Assembly (NCBI GenBank): GCA_040219355.1
Contig: JAVJSN010000017.1
Span: forward strand, 124,001-188,000
DNA from: MH13 sp040219355
GTDB lineage: Bacteria; Pseudomonadota; Alphaproteobacteria; Rhizobiales; MH13
Reading direction: 5' to 3'
Length of the DNA stretch: 64,000 nucleotides
The stretch's first letter is position 1; each line of letters starts with the position of its first letter. Made by a program: the position numbers and the translations under genes. Shown in pieces: positions 26,538 through 34,743 of this stretch. Under the pieces are notes generated by a model. The model had not been told where the DNA came from. It was given only the letters and a program-made list of their open reading frames with translations, and searched no databases.

Positions 26538-27986
26538 TTACAAGCCGCCGATGCAGGTGTATTTGGTCTCCAGATAATCATCGATGCCCTGCCAGGAACC
26601 TTCCTTGCCAAGGCCGGATTCTTTGAGGCCGCCAAAGGGAATTTCTGGCGCCACGATCAGCACCTCGTTGATGCCGATAAGGCCGTACTCAAGCTTGTCT
26701 TGCAGGCGAAATGCCCGAGCAAGGTCTTGGGTGTAGGCATAAGAGGCCAAGCCATAATCGGTGTCATTGGCCGCGGCGATGGCCTCCTCTTCGCTGTCAA
26801 AACGGTAGACCGGCGCGATGGGCCCAAAAATCTCTTCGGTGGTCACACGCATGGCTGGCGTCGCATTGCCGATCACCGTTGGCTGGTAGAACAAGCCTCC
26901 GCGATCATGACGACCACCGCCGGTGACCAGATCACCACCCTTGGAAAGTGCATCGGCAACGAGCTCTTCGATTTTTGAAAGAGCCGCGTCATCGACCAGC
27001 GGGCCTTGTTCTGAGCCGTCTTCGGCGCCCGGCGCCACCTTCATCGCTGAGACACGATCGGCAAAAGCTTTGACAAAGCGGTCATAGATGCCCGCCTGCA
27101 CAAACAACCGGTTGGTGCAGATGCAGGTCTGTCCGGCGTTGCGGAATTTCGCGATGATCGCGCCGTCAACGGCTTTGTCGAGGTCTGCATCGTCGAACAC
27201 GATGAAGGGCGCATTGCCGCCCAGCTCCATTGACATACGCTTCACGGTGCTTGCGGCTTCAGCAAGCAATTGTTTGCCGATTTCTGTTGAGCCAGTGAAG
27301 GTGATTTTGCGGACTTTTGGGTTGGACGTGATTTCGCCGCCAATGGCGCGTGCACTGCCGGTAAGCACATTGACGACACCGTTGGGGAAGCCAACCTGTT
27401 CCGCCAAATGCCCCCACACTAGACCGGAGAGCGGCGTCGCTGTGGCTGGCTTCACCACCACGGTGCAGCCAGCGGCAAGCGCTGGCCCGAGCTTGCGGGC
27501 AAGCATGGAAGAGGGAAAGTTCCACGGTGTGATCGCGGCCACAACGCCAACCGGATGGCGCGTGGTCATCAGCTTGCGCCCGGCGACGGGTGAGGGGATG
27601 ATCGTGCCATTGGTCCGGCGCGCCTCTTCGGCAAACCACAGCACATAGGCAGCCGATGAACCCACTTCAGCGCGCGACTCCGACAATGGCTTGCCCTGCT
27701 CAGCGGTCAGCATTTGCGCCATGCCTTCCAGATTGTCCTGGATGGCATCATGCAGCTTGCGCATCAGCGCCACGCGCTCGCCTAGCGTCAATCCCGCATA
27801 GGCTGGAAAAGCCGCGTGCGCGGCGTCAATGGCGCGCTGCGTTTCAGCTTGGCCAGAGTTGGGTACTGTGGCGATGGTTACGCCCGTTGCCGGATCGGTG
27901 ACGTCAATCGTCTGGCCGCTATCAGCGCCTACCCATTGCCCATTGATGAGGTTTGTCTCGCGGACGAGGGATGCAAAGCTGGTCAT
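26538..27986 (-). CDS. gabD: Succinate-semialdehyde dehydrogenase-like NAD(P)+ aldehyde dehydrogenase (GabD family)
   Basis: 482 aa. ALDH superfamily: AAITPWNFPSSML, the catalytic Glu in MSMELGGNAPFIVFDDADLDKAVDG, Cys in RNAGQTCICTNRLFVQ (near residue 285), and EIFGPIAPVYRF. The C-terminal FGGLKESGLGKEGSWQGIDDYLETKYTC is typical of GabD. It may act on succinate semialdehyde or on 2-oxoglutarate semialdehyde, which closely related enzymes accept. It is the last gene of a nine-gene minus-strand run from 36.1 kb; only 12 nt separate it from the aminotransferase gene, so it is probably under the same IclR-class control (inference). Confidence 0.9.
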   Translation of the reverse strand: MTSFASLVRETNLINGQWVGADSGQTIDVTDPATGVTIATVPNSGQAETQRAIDAAHAAFPAYAGLTLGERVALMRKLHDAIQDNLEGMAQMLTAEQGKPLSESRAEVGSSAAYVLWFAEEARRTNGTIIPSPVAGRKLMTTRHPVGVVAAITPWNFPSSMLARKLGPALAAGCTVVVKPATATPLSGLVWGHLAEQVGFPNGVVNVLTGSARAIGGEITSNPKVRKITFTGSTEIGKQLLAEAASTVKRMSMELGGNAPFIVFDDADLDKAVDGAIIAKFRNAGQTCICTNRLFVQAGIYDRFVKAFADRVSAMKVAPGAEDGSEQGPLVDDAALSKIEELVADALSKGGDLVTGGGRHDRGGLFYQPTVIGNATPAMRVTTEEIFGPIAPVYRFDSEEEAIAAANDTDYGLASYAYTQDLARAFRLQDKLEYGLIGINEVLIVAPEIPFGGLKESGLGKEGSWQGIDDYLETKYTCIGGL

Positions 27987-27998
27987 GGAACAAATACC

Positions 27999-29381
27999 TT
28001 AGGAGGAAAGGACGTCATCGGTCGCAGCACGCAGGGTTTGCGCGACCGTGGTGATTTCTTCGTGTGTGATGCACAGTGGTGGCGCGAAGCCAATTGTGTT
28101 GGCTTCCGGCATAGCGCGGGCGATCACGCCGCGCTGGGTCATGGCTTCGGCAATTTTGGGTCCGACAGTCATGGGCGGAAACCACTCGCGCGTTGCCGGA
28201 TTAGCAGCAAACTCCACCGCAGCCATAAGGCCAACACCACGCACTTCGGCAACATTGGGATGCCCGTCCATCGCTTCGTTCAATGCTTGCTGAAAGACTG
28301 GACCCATCGCGCGGGCATTCTCAACCAGTCCCATGCTGTCGACCAGTTCAAGGGTCGCGATCCCTGCCGCCGAGCTGACAGGGTGCGCCGAATAGGTCCA
28401 GCCATGGGCGAGCGGACCGAAATCGTCGGTACCTTGCATCAGCACATCAAAAACGCGTTGTGAAATGACGGAACCCGAAAGTGGCGCGTAAGCTGAGGTC
28501 AGACCCTTGGCGATTGTCATGAAGTCGGGTTTCAGATCATACGTCTCGGTCCCAAACATCGCGCCAGTGCGACCAAATCCCGTTACCACCTCATCTGCCA
28601 TCAGGAGGATGTCGTGGCGGCTGAGAATCTCTTGAATCCGCGCCCAATAGCCTTCAGGCGGCGGTATGATGCCGCCTGTACCCATGGCCGGTTCGCCTAT
28701 AAATGCGCAGATCGTGTCTGGCCCCTCGCGCTCAATCATCGCCTCAAGGTCTTCGATCAACCAATCGACGAAATCCGCCTCACTCATGTCCGCGTCCGGA
28801 CGGCGCAGAAATTGCGGGCTGTGGGTATGTAGGAACCCATCAAGCGGCAGGTGGAAACGGGCGTGATAGGATGCAAGCCCAGTCATCGAACCAGAGACAA
28901 TCCCTGAGCCGTGATAGGCCCGCCAACGGCTGATGATCTTCTTTTTTTCAGGCTTGCCGCGCAGAATGTTGTACTGCCAGGCATATTTCACATTGCTATC
29001 ATTAGCGTCCGATCCCGACAGGCCGAAATAGACCCGTGCCATGTGGTCCGGCGCGCGGTCCATGATCATTTTTGCAAGCCGAATGGCAGGTTCGTTGCCT
29101 TGCCCGGCGAACGAATGAAAGAAGGCAAGCTTGTGGGCCTGCTCAGAAATCGCATCGGCAATTTCAGTGCGCCCGTAGCCAGCATTCACGCAGTAAAGCG
29201 CCGCAAACGCATCCAGAAAGCGGTTGCCGTCGCGATCCTCAATGTAAACGCCGTCGCCACCGGTTATAATCCGTCCAGGCACGTCACCTCGCGCATGGTT
29301 GGCTGTATGCGTTGTCGGGTGCAGCAGATGGTCCCGGTCCCAGGCTGCCAACTCGTCATTGATGCGAGGATCAAGGTTCAT
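27999..29381 (-). CDS. Class III (omega) aminotransferase
   Basis: 460 aa from the ATG at 29381, which follows GGAG and overlaps the preceding stop as ATGA; the longer frame begins inside the neighbour. PLP fold type I: FLDAFAALYCVNAGYGRTEIADA, YFGLSGSDANDSNVKYAWQY, LMADEVVTGFGRTGAMFG and KPDFMTIAKGLTSAYAPLSG (Schiff-base Lys). It resembles beta-alanine/putrescine-pyruvate or taurine-type aminotransferases, which convert a terminal amine to an aldehyde and pair naturally with the following semialdehyde dehydrogenase. The true amine donor is unknown. Confidence 0.9.
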   Translation of the reverse strand: MNLDPRINDELAAWDRDHLLHPTTHTANHARGDVPGRIITGGDGVYIEDRDGNRFLDAFAALYCVNAGYGRTEIADAISEQAHKLAFFHSFAGQGNEPAIRLAKMIMDRAPDHMARVYFGLSGSDANDSNVKYAWQYNILRGKPEKKKIISRWRAYHGSGIVSGSMTGLASYHARFHLPLDGFLHTHSPQFLRRPDADMSEADFVDWLIEDLEAMIEREGPDTICAFIGEPAMGTGGIIPPPEGYWARIQEILSRHDILLMADEVVTGFGRTGAMFGTETYDLKPDFMTIAKGLTSAYAPLSGSVISQRVFDVLMQGTDDFGPLAHGWTYSAHPVSSAAGIATLELVDSMGLVENARAMGPVFQQALNEAMDGHPNVAEVRGVGLMAAVEFAANPATREWFPPMTVGPKIAEAMTQRGVIARAMPEANTIGFAPPLCITHEEITTVAQTLRAATDDVLSS

Positions 29382-30070
29382 ATGATGGTCTCCAAGCGGG
29401 TATTGGCAATAAGTTCGGGCACGCTTGCCTGGTTGGGCAATGACAGCAGCATGGCCACCATGCCTGCGACTGTTTCTGGTGTCAGGCGGTCGGCTTTTGG
29501 CGTTGCCCCTGCCACGCCTGCCAGAAGATCGGTGTCGATAGCGCCAGGGCACAGCGCAGTGGCACGGACTCCATCATCCCACGCGGCATGGCGCACAGCT
29601 TGCGTCATCGCCAGCAGCGCATGCTTTGTCATGGAGTAGCCGACCGATGTTCCGCCACGGTAGCGTTTTGCATCGGTAGAAGCGATGTTCACCAATCGGC
29701 CCTTGCCGGTCTTGCGCAAATGCGGAAGCGCGGCCTTGATCAGCCTGAACGGCGCTTTGACGTTGATGCCCCACATCGCATCCAGATCAGCCTCTTCGCC
29801 ACGCTCAAAATCCACCATCAACATGATGCCAGCATTGTTGACCAACGCATCGACCTGACCGTATTGGTTGGCGGTTGCGTCCACCCAGGGCTGCGCGGTG
29901 GAGGGATCGTTGGCGTCAAAGGGGTGGGCCGACAAGGCGCCTGAAAAAGCATCGGCCTGGGAAAGGTCGCGCAGTCCCAGTGAGACTGTCCAGCCGTCCT
30001 CAAGCAATTTTTGAGTGATAGCAGCCCCAAGGCCGCGACCGCCGCCAGAGACCATCACCACTTTGGCCAT
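29378..30070 (-). CDS. Short-chain dehydrogenase/reductase
   Basis: 230 aa classical SDR. It has a cofactor loop GGGRGLGAAI (about 8-17), VDALVNNAGIM (NNAG), NIASTDAKRYRGGTSVGYSMTKHALLAM (Ser-Tyr-Lys triad, YxxxK) and CPGAIDTDL. It has the length and layout of the small single-domain oxidoreductases. Cofactor preference and substrate cannot be read securely. Overlaps: 4 nt with the aminotransferase, and 1 nt (TGATG) with the SDR before it, so tightly coupled. Confidence 0.88.
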   Translation of the reverse strand: MAKVVMVSGGGRGLGAAITQKLLEDGWTVSLGLRDLSQADAFSGALSAHPFDANDPSTAQPWVDATANQYGQVDALVNNAGIMLMVDFERGEEADLDAMWGINVKAPFRLIKAALPHLRKTGKGRLVNIASTDAKRYRGGTSVGYSMTKHALLAMTQAVRHAAWDDGVRATALCPGAIDTDLLAGVAGATPKADRLTPETVAGMVAMLLSLPNQASVPELIANTRLETII

Positions 30071-30855
30071 CAGAAAAGTCCTTGATAGACGCCGCCGTCA
30101 TTGACGATGTTTTGTCCTGACATGAAACCAGCCTGTGCCGAGCAGAGATAGGCGATTAGGTCTCCGCACTCGGATGGATCGGCAAACCGGCCCGCTGGGC
30201 AGTTGTCCTTACGGTCCTGCACAATGGCCTCGTAGGTCGTGTTGCCGCGCTTGGCATGGCCGTGGAGATTGGTGTGCAACGCGTCGGTGTCAAACAGGCC
30301 AGGGCAAACCGTGTTGATGGTGACGTTGTGCCCAATCAGCTCGCGCGTCATGGCTGCCGATGCGCCTGAGAGCGCCAAGCGAGCCGCATGACTGTGTGCG
30401 AATCCAACCTGCGGAAATTTGATGAAGCTCACTGACATATTGACGATACGGCCAAAACGCTGCGCCTTCATACCAGGTGCAACAGCCTGCATCATCTCCA
30501 CCGACGATAGGAAGTGCACTTCCAGCCAGTAGCGCCAATCATCCGCCGTGATTTCATCATAGGGCGTTGGTACTTGGCGAACGCCGGGATTGTTCACCAG
30601 AATGTCGGTCGACCCGCCAGCGGCATCCAGGATCGCAGCGCGGCCTTCCTTGTCGTTGAAATCAGCAGCAACAGGGGTCGCATCAACGCCAAACTCATCG
30701 CGGATCGCTTGGGCCGCCTCGCTAAGCGGGCCTTCGCTGCGAGCATTCATCACCACGGACACGCCCTCGCGCGCCAGAGAACGCGCCGTCGCCAGGCCAA
30801 GCCCGCGACTTGCGGCAGTCACGATTGCCCGTCGACCTTTCAATCCAAGATCCAT
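30070..30855 (-). CDS. Short-chain dehydrogenase/reductase
   Basis: 261 aa SDR with VTAASRGLGLATA (about 13-25), ILVNNPG in place of the usual NNAG, and a catalytic region NMSVSFIKFPQVGFAHSHAARLAL. In that region the usual YxxxK motif is replaced: no Tyr stands four residues before a Lys there. SDRs of this kind (GRLGLA type) include members with altered triads. It ends TGATG with the next SDR. It belongs to the ABC-DapA operon. Activity should be checked because of the atypical catalytic stretch. Confidence 0.8.
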   Translation of the reverse strand: MDLGLKGRRAIVTAASRGLGLATARSLAREGVSVVMNARSEGPLSEAAQAIRDEFGVDATPVAADFNDKEGRAAILDAAGGSTDILVNNPGVRQVPTPYDEITADDWRYWLEVHFLSSVEMMQAVAPGMKAQRFGRIVNMSVSFIKFPQVGFAHSHAARLALSGASAAMTRELIGHNVTINTVCPGLFDTDALHTNLHGHAKRGNTTYEAIVQDRKDNCPAGRFADPSECGDLIAYLCSAQAGFMSGQNIVNDGGVYQGLF

Positions 30856-30888
30856 CGTCAGTCACTCCTAGTTGTCGGTCTGCAGGTG

Positions 30889-31806
30889 TTAGGCGACCTG
30901 CTTATTTGTTCCAAGCAGTCTATCCATGCCGGCCTGCAATCCATTGAGCGCAGCACCAGAAAGCGGGCGCAGCGGCGGGCGCGGCACGCCACCGCCAGGG
31001 AAGCCGAGAAAGTTCATTGCAGCCTTGGTCGCCGGGTAAAGCGTGCGGCCTTCAGAAATGAAAAGCTCTGTCATCGCTTGGCCGGTGTTTTGCAAAGCCC
31101 ATGCTTCATCCATGTGGCCAGCTTTGGTTTTGTGCCAAAGCTGCATGCAGTCTTCCCAGACATTCGGGAAACAGTCGATATGGCCATCCGCCCCGGCAAG
31201 GGCGGCGGCCACGCCGATCGTGGATGAGGGTCCGCAGAACACGCGGATACGATCTTTCACCATGTTGAGTGTCTGATGAAAGTTCTGCCAGGCTCCACTG
31301 CTTTCCTTAATGGCCACCACATTATCGAGGTCAGCCAGCTTATCAGCGATGGCCGGCGTGATCGCGTTCCCCGCATTGCCGGGAATGTTGTAGAGAACAA
31401 TCGGCAGCGTTGATTTTGCGTCAATGGCCGCAAAATGCTCAATGGTTTCACTGTCGGAAAGGTGCGCAAAATAGGCCGGCATCACCAGCACAGCGTCCGC
31501 GCCCGCTGATCGTGCGGCGTCAATCTGCTCGATCACCTCGCCTTCGCGGATCGCGCCCGTACCAACAATCGCTGGCCCGCGACCTTTGCAGGCGTCCACT
31601 GTCAGTTTGGCCAGTCGTTCGCGCTCATCCAGCGACAGTGCCCAGAATTCACCGGTACAGCCAGCGGCAACAATGCCGGTCGCCCCGGCGTCCAGGAGAC
31701 GGTTGATGTTGCCGACAAAACCTTCTTCATCCATCGAAAGATCTGCATGAAAAGGCGTGGTGACCGCCGGCATAGGCCCGGTCCAGTCGATGCTGTCTCT
31801 GTTCAT
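30889..31806 (-). CDS. DapA-family (dihydrodipicolinate synthase-like) aldolase/dehydratase
   Basis: 305 aa class I aldolase-like TIM barrel. VTTPF at the N-terminus, GCTGEFWALSLDERERL (canonical GTTGE, with Thr to Cys at the first position), PIVLYNIPGN (Tyr) and NVVAIKESSG (Schiff-base Lys). DapA itself is unlikely because of context: sugar-type ABC genes upstream and SDR genes downstream. Related members are 2-keto-3-deoxy-sugar-acid aldolases, 5-keto-4-deoxyglucarate dehydratase and hydroxyproline-pathway deaminases. It overlaps the ATPase gene by 4 nt (ATGA). Confidence 0.85.
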   Translation of the reverse strand: MNRDSIDWTGPMPAVTTPFHADLSMDEEGFVGNINRLLDAGATGIVAAGCTGEFWALSLDERERLAKLTVDACKGRGPAIVGTGAIREGEVIEQIDAARSAGADAVLVMPAYFAHLSDSETIEHFAAIDAKSTLPIVLYNIPGNAGNAITPAIADKLADLDNVVAIKESSGAWQNFHQTLNMVKDRIRVFCGPSSTIGVAAALAGADGHIDCFPNVWEDCMQLWHKTKAGHMDEAWALQNTGQAMTELFISEGRTLYPATKAAMNFLGFPGGGVPRPPLRPLSGAALNGLQAGMDRLLGTNKQVA

Positions 31807-32933
31807 GGCAGTGCTTTCTGAAGAGCAGGGGATGGCATGTCGGTAACGTTTGTTCCCGCAGGTCGATTGAGCCTCGACCCTTTAAGTCCGGGGCCAAACA
31901 CATGGGCGTTGTCGGCATCGAACGATAGCGAGACGGTTTCGCCGGGATTCCAGGATTGCGGCGCTGGCACCCGACCGGTTAGCCGGTGCCCGCCGGAAAG
32001 CTCCAAAACCACGATGTTTTCATGGCCGGTTTTTTCCACAACCTGAATGACGCCTTTGATTGGACCTTCGCCAATCAGCACATGCTCCGGGCGCACGCCC
32101 AGGCATGCCAGTCCAGCAGCGGCATTGTCGCCGAGTGGTCCAACAGGCAATGAAATCCCATCGGACTTAAAGACCCAGCCATCACCTTCGCTTGAAAGCT
32201 CGCCATCCATCAGCGTCATGCCTGGCGTTCCGATGAAGCTGGCGACGAACCGGTTGGCCGGCGCAGCATAGACCTCTGTGGGCGCTGCGAACTGCTGAAG
32301 TTCTCCACCTTCCATGACGGCGATGCGGTCCGACATGGTCATGGCTTCGAGCTGATCGTGGGTCACATAGACCATCGTGCGGCCAAGGCGCCTGTGCAGT
32401 TCCACCAACTCCACACGCATATAGCCGCGCAGTTTGGCATCAAGGTTCGACAGCGGCTCGTCGAGCAAAAACACTTTGGGATCTCGCACCAACGCACGGC
32501 CAAGGGCAACGCGCTGTTGCTGACCACCAGAAAGCTGGCGCGGCTTGCGGCCAAGCAGCTCGGTGAGTTGTAGAAGTTCTGCTGTAGCCGAGACCTGGGC
32601 CGAGCGTTCTGCCGACGCCACACCACGTTTCTTCAAAGGGTAGGCGATGTTCTGCGCCACGCTCATGTGCGGGTAAAGCGCGTAGGACTGGAAAACCATA
32701 GCGATATCGCGCTGGCCGGGCGCTACATCATTGACCACGCGATCCCCGATGCGGATATCGCCGGACGTTGGAAATTCCAGACCGGCCAACATGCGCAGTG
32801 TCGTTGTCTTGCCGCAGCCCGATGGGCCCAGCAGCGAGACGAACTCGCCCTCGTCGATAGACAGATCAAGTCCGTGAACGGCGGTAAAAGACCCGAACTC
32901 TTTTCGAACCTTGGAGAAGACCACAGCGGCCAT
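31803..32933 (-). CDS. ABC importer ATP-binding protein (MalK/UgpC type)
   Basis: 376 aa. Walker A GPSGCGKTT (about 36-44), Q-loop MVFQSYALYPHMSV, ABC signature LSGGQQQRVALGRAL, Walker B VFLLDEPLSNLD, and a C-terminal TOBE/OB regulatory region typical of the carbohydrate group of CUT1 importers. Energises the permeases encoded by the two genes upstream. 3 nt separate it from the MalG-type gene; ATGA overlap with the DapA-like gene. Confidence 0.95.
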   Translation of the reverse strand: MAAVVFSKVRKEFGSFTAVHGLDLSIDEGEFVSLLGPSGCGKTTTLRMLAGLEFPTSGDIRIGDRVVNDVAPGQRDIAMVFQSYALYPHMSVAQNIAYPLKKRGVASAERSAQVSATAELLQLTELLGRKPRQLSGGQQQRVALGRALVRDPKVFLLDEPLSNLDAKLRGYMRVELVELHRRLGRTMVYVTHDQLEAMTMSDRIAVMEGGELQQFAAPTEVYAAPANRFVASFIGTPGMTLMDGELSSEGDGWVFKSDGISLPVGPLGDNAAAGLACLGVRPEHVLIGEGPIKGVIQVVEKTGHENIVVLELSGGHRLTGRVPAPQSWNPGETVSLSFDADNAHVFGPGLKGSRLNRPAGTNVTDMPSPALQKALP

Positions 32934-32936
32934 GAA

Positions 32937-33764
32937 CTAACCTTTCACACCGCCGGCACCGAAGCCGCGGGTCAGATAACTTTGCAGGAAGGCGAAGACG
33001 ATAATGAGCGGCACACTCATCATCACCGAGGCGGCCATCAACAGTGACCACTCAATGTTGAAAGACGAAACCAGCATGTTCATCACGCCGGTGGTCAACG
33101 GGCGTGCGCTGTCAGAATTCACCAGCACCAAAGCGTAGAGATACTCGTTCCAGCTCAGGATAAACGTGAACAGCGCGGTTGAGATGATGCCCGGCAAAAG
33201 CTGCGGCAGGATCACATCCCAAAACGCGCCCATGCGTGACGCACCATCAACGAGCGCAGCGCTTTCCAAATCTTCTGGAATGCCAGCCATGAAAGACCGC
33301 AGCAGCCACAATGCATAAGGCAAAGCGAAGGTCGTGTAGGCGATCACAAGGCTGAAGATCGTATTCGACAACCCAAGGTTCACCAGAAGAAGATAAAGCG
33401 GAATGATAAGCACGACCGATGGCAGCAGGTAGGTGAAGAGCACGAGGAATGCCAGGCTCTCGCGACCGCGGAATTTGAACCGCACCAGGCTGTAGGCGCC
33501 AAGCGTGCCAATCGCCACAACAACCAGCGTGGTTGCGGTCGACAAGATCACCGAGTTTCGGAAATAGGTGAGGAAGTTGGTCCGCTCGATCAGATGCCAG
33601 TAGTGCTCAAACGTCCATGTTTCAGGCAGCATTGTGGGCGGACGGCGGAACAGTTCGAAGCCTGGTTTCACCGACGTGACAAGCATCCAAAACAGCGGGA
33701 ACGCCACCGCGAGCACAATGCCCCAAGCAAAGATATTGAACGCGATCTTTCTTAGCGTCGGCAT
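32937..33764 (-). CDS. Carbohydrate-type ABC permease (MalG family)
   Basis: 275 aa, six membrane segments. NSVILSTATTLVVVAIGTLGAYSLVRFKF and, near the C-terminus, the cytoplasmic EAA loop (DLESAALVDGASRMGAFWDVILPQLLPGI) that docks to the ATPase are visible. The start overlaps the MalF-type stop by 1 nt (TGATG). It is one half of the importer's channel. Confidence 0.93.
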   Translation of the reverse strand: MPTLRKIAFNIFAWGIVLAVAFPLFWMLVTSVKPGFELFRRPPTMLPETWTFEHYWHLIERTNFLTYFRNSVILSTATTLVVVAIGTLGAYSLVRFKFRGRESLAFLVLFTYLLPSVVLIIPLYLLLVNLGLSNTIFSLVIAYTTFALPYALWLLRSFMAGIPEDLESAALVDGASRMGAFWDVILPQLLPGIISTALFTFILSWNEYLYALVLVNSDSARPLTTGVMNMLVSSFNIEWSLLMAASVMMSVPLIIVFAFLQSYLTRGFGAGGVKG

Positions 33765-34663
33765 CAGGCGTCCTCCTCACTGCGCGTTCGGCGGATGTAA
33801 ACAAGCATGAAGACGAGCATGATCAGCATCATCACCACCGCGAAGGCTGACGCCATGCCCATATCATTGAGCGCGAAGGCCTCTTGGTAGACGAGCAATG
33901 GCAAAGTCTGCGTATCGCTCAATGGCCCGCCACCGGTGAGCAGGAAAATCAAGTCGAACTCTTTGAAATCCCAAATCGCACGCAACAAGATGATCACGAC
34001 CAAAACATCGCGCAACTGCGGCAGGGTCACGTCAAAAAAGCGGGCAACCGGACCAGCGCCGTCGATCTTCGCAGCTTCATAGAGCGCGTCGGGGATCGTT
34101 TGCAGCCGCGCCAGCACGGCGATCACCACGAAAGGAAAATACTTCCATGCACCGACCAGGATCACCGAGATCATCGCATTGGGCATGCTGCCCAAATAAT
34201 CCAGCGGAAAGTCAATAAGGCCTACTGTGATGAGCAGGTGGTTCATGATGCCGTAAAGGTCGTTGAACAGCCACTTCCAAACCAGCACGGCAACGACCGT
34301 GGAGATGAAATACGGGAAGAGGATCAGCGAGCGGGCAAGGCTGCGAAACCAGATGTTCTGGTGCAGCACCAGGGCCATGCCAACGCCGAACAGGATCTGA
34401 AGCGATAGCGTGCCAACCGTCCAGATCAGTGTGTTGCCAAGCGCATTCCAAAATTGGCCGGTTTGCAGCAGCTCAACATAGTTGGACAGGCCGACGAACT
34501 CGCCTTCCAGGGTCGGGGTAAAGATATTGAAGAAGGACAGATAGATCGCTGATAGGAGCGGGTAGACAATAACCGCACAAAACACCAAGACCGTCGGCGC
34601 GATCAGCATCACGCCAAGCATGGCATAACGCTGTTCAAGCAGTGTTTTTGGAGCGGTAGACAT
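33764..34663 (-). CDS. Carbohydrate-type ABC permease (MalF family)
   Basis: 299 aa, six membrane segments, with the EAA loop ALYEAAKIDGAGPVARFFDVTLPQLRDVL. It is the partner of the MalG-type permease. It follows the solute-binding-protein gene after an 80-nt gap that contains a stem-loop, so its expression is probably lower than that of the binding protein. Confidence 0.93.
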   Translation of the reverse strand: MSTAPKTLLEQRYAMLGVMLIAPTVLVFCAVIVYPLLSAIYLSFFNIFTPTLEGEFVGLSNYVELLQTGQFWNALGNTLIWTVGTLSLQILFGVGMALVLHQNIWFRSLARSLILFPYFISTVVAVLVWKWLFNDLYGIMNHLLITVGLIDFPLDYLGSMPNAMISVILVGAWKYFPFVVIAVLARLQTIPDALYEAAKIDGAGPVARFFDVTLPQLRDVLVVIILLRAIWDFKEFDLIFLLTGGGPLSDTQTLPLLVYQEAFALNDMGMASAFAVVMMLIMLVFMLVYIRRTRSEEDA

Positions 34664-34685
34664 CGTGTTCTTTCAAGTGTCGCCA

Positions 34686-34715
34686 ACCGCCCCCCAAACT
34701 GAGTTGAGGGGCGGT
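34686..34715 (-). promoter_or_regulatory. Intercistronic stem-loop after the binding-protein gene
   Basis: On the plus strand ACCGCCCC (34686-34693) and GGGGCGGT (34708-34715) form a perfect 8-bp stem, with CAA/TTG able to extend inward past one mismatch. On the coding (minus) strand it lies just after the binding-protein stop, with no T-run. A role in 3'-end protection or attenuation is likely. Confidence 0.55.
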
Positions 34716-34743
34716 CAATTTTCGCGAAGCTTAATCTGAGTGC

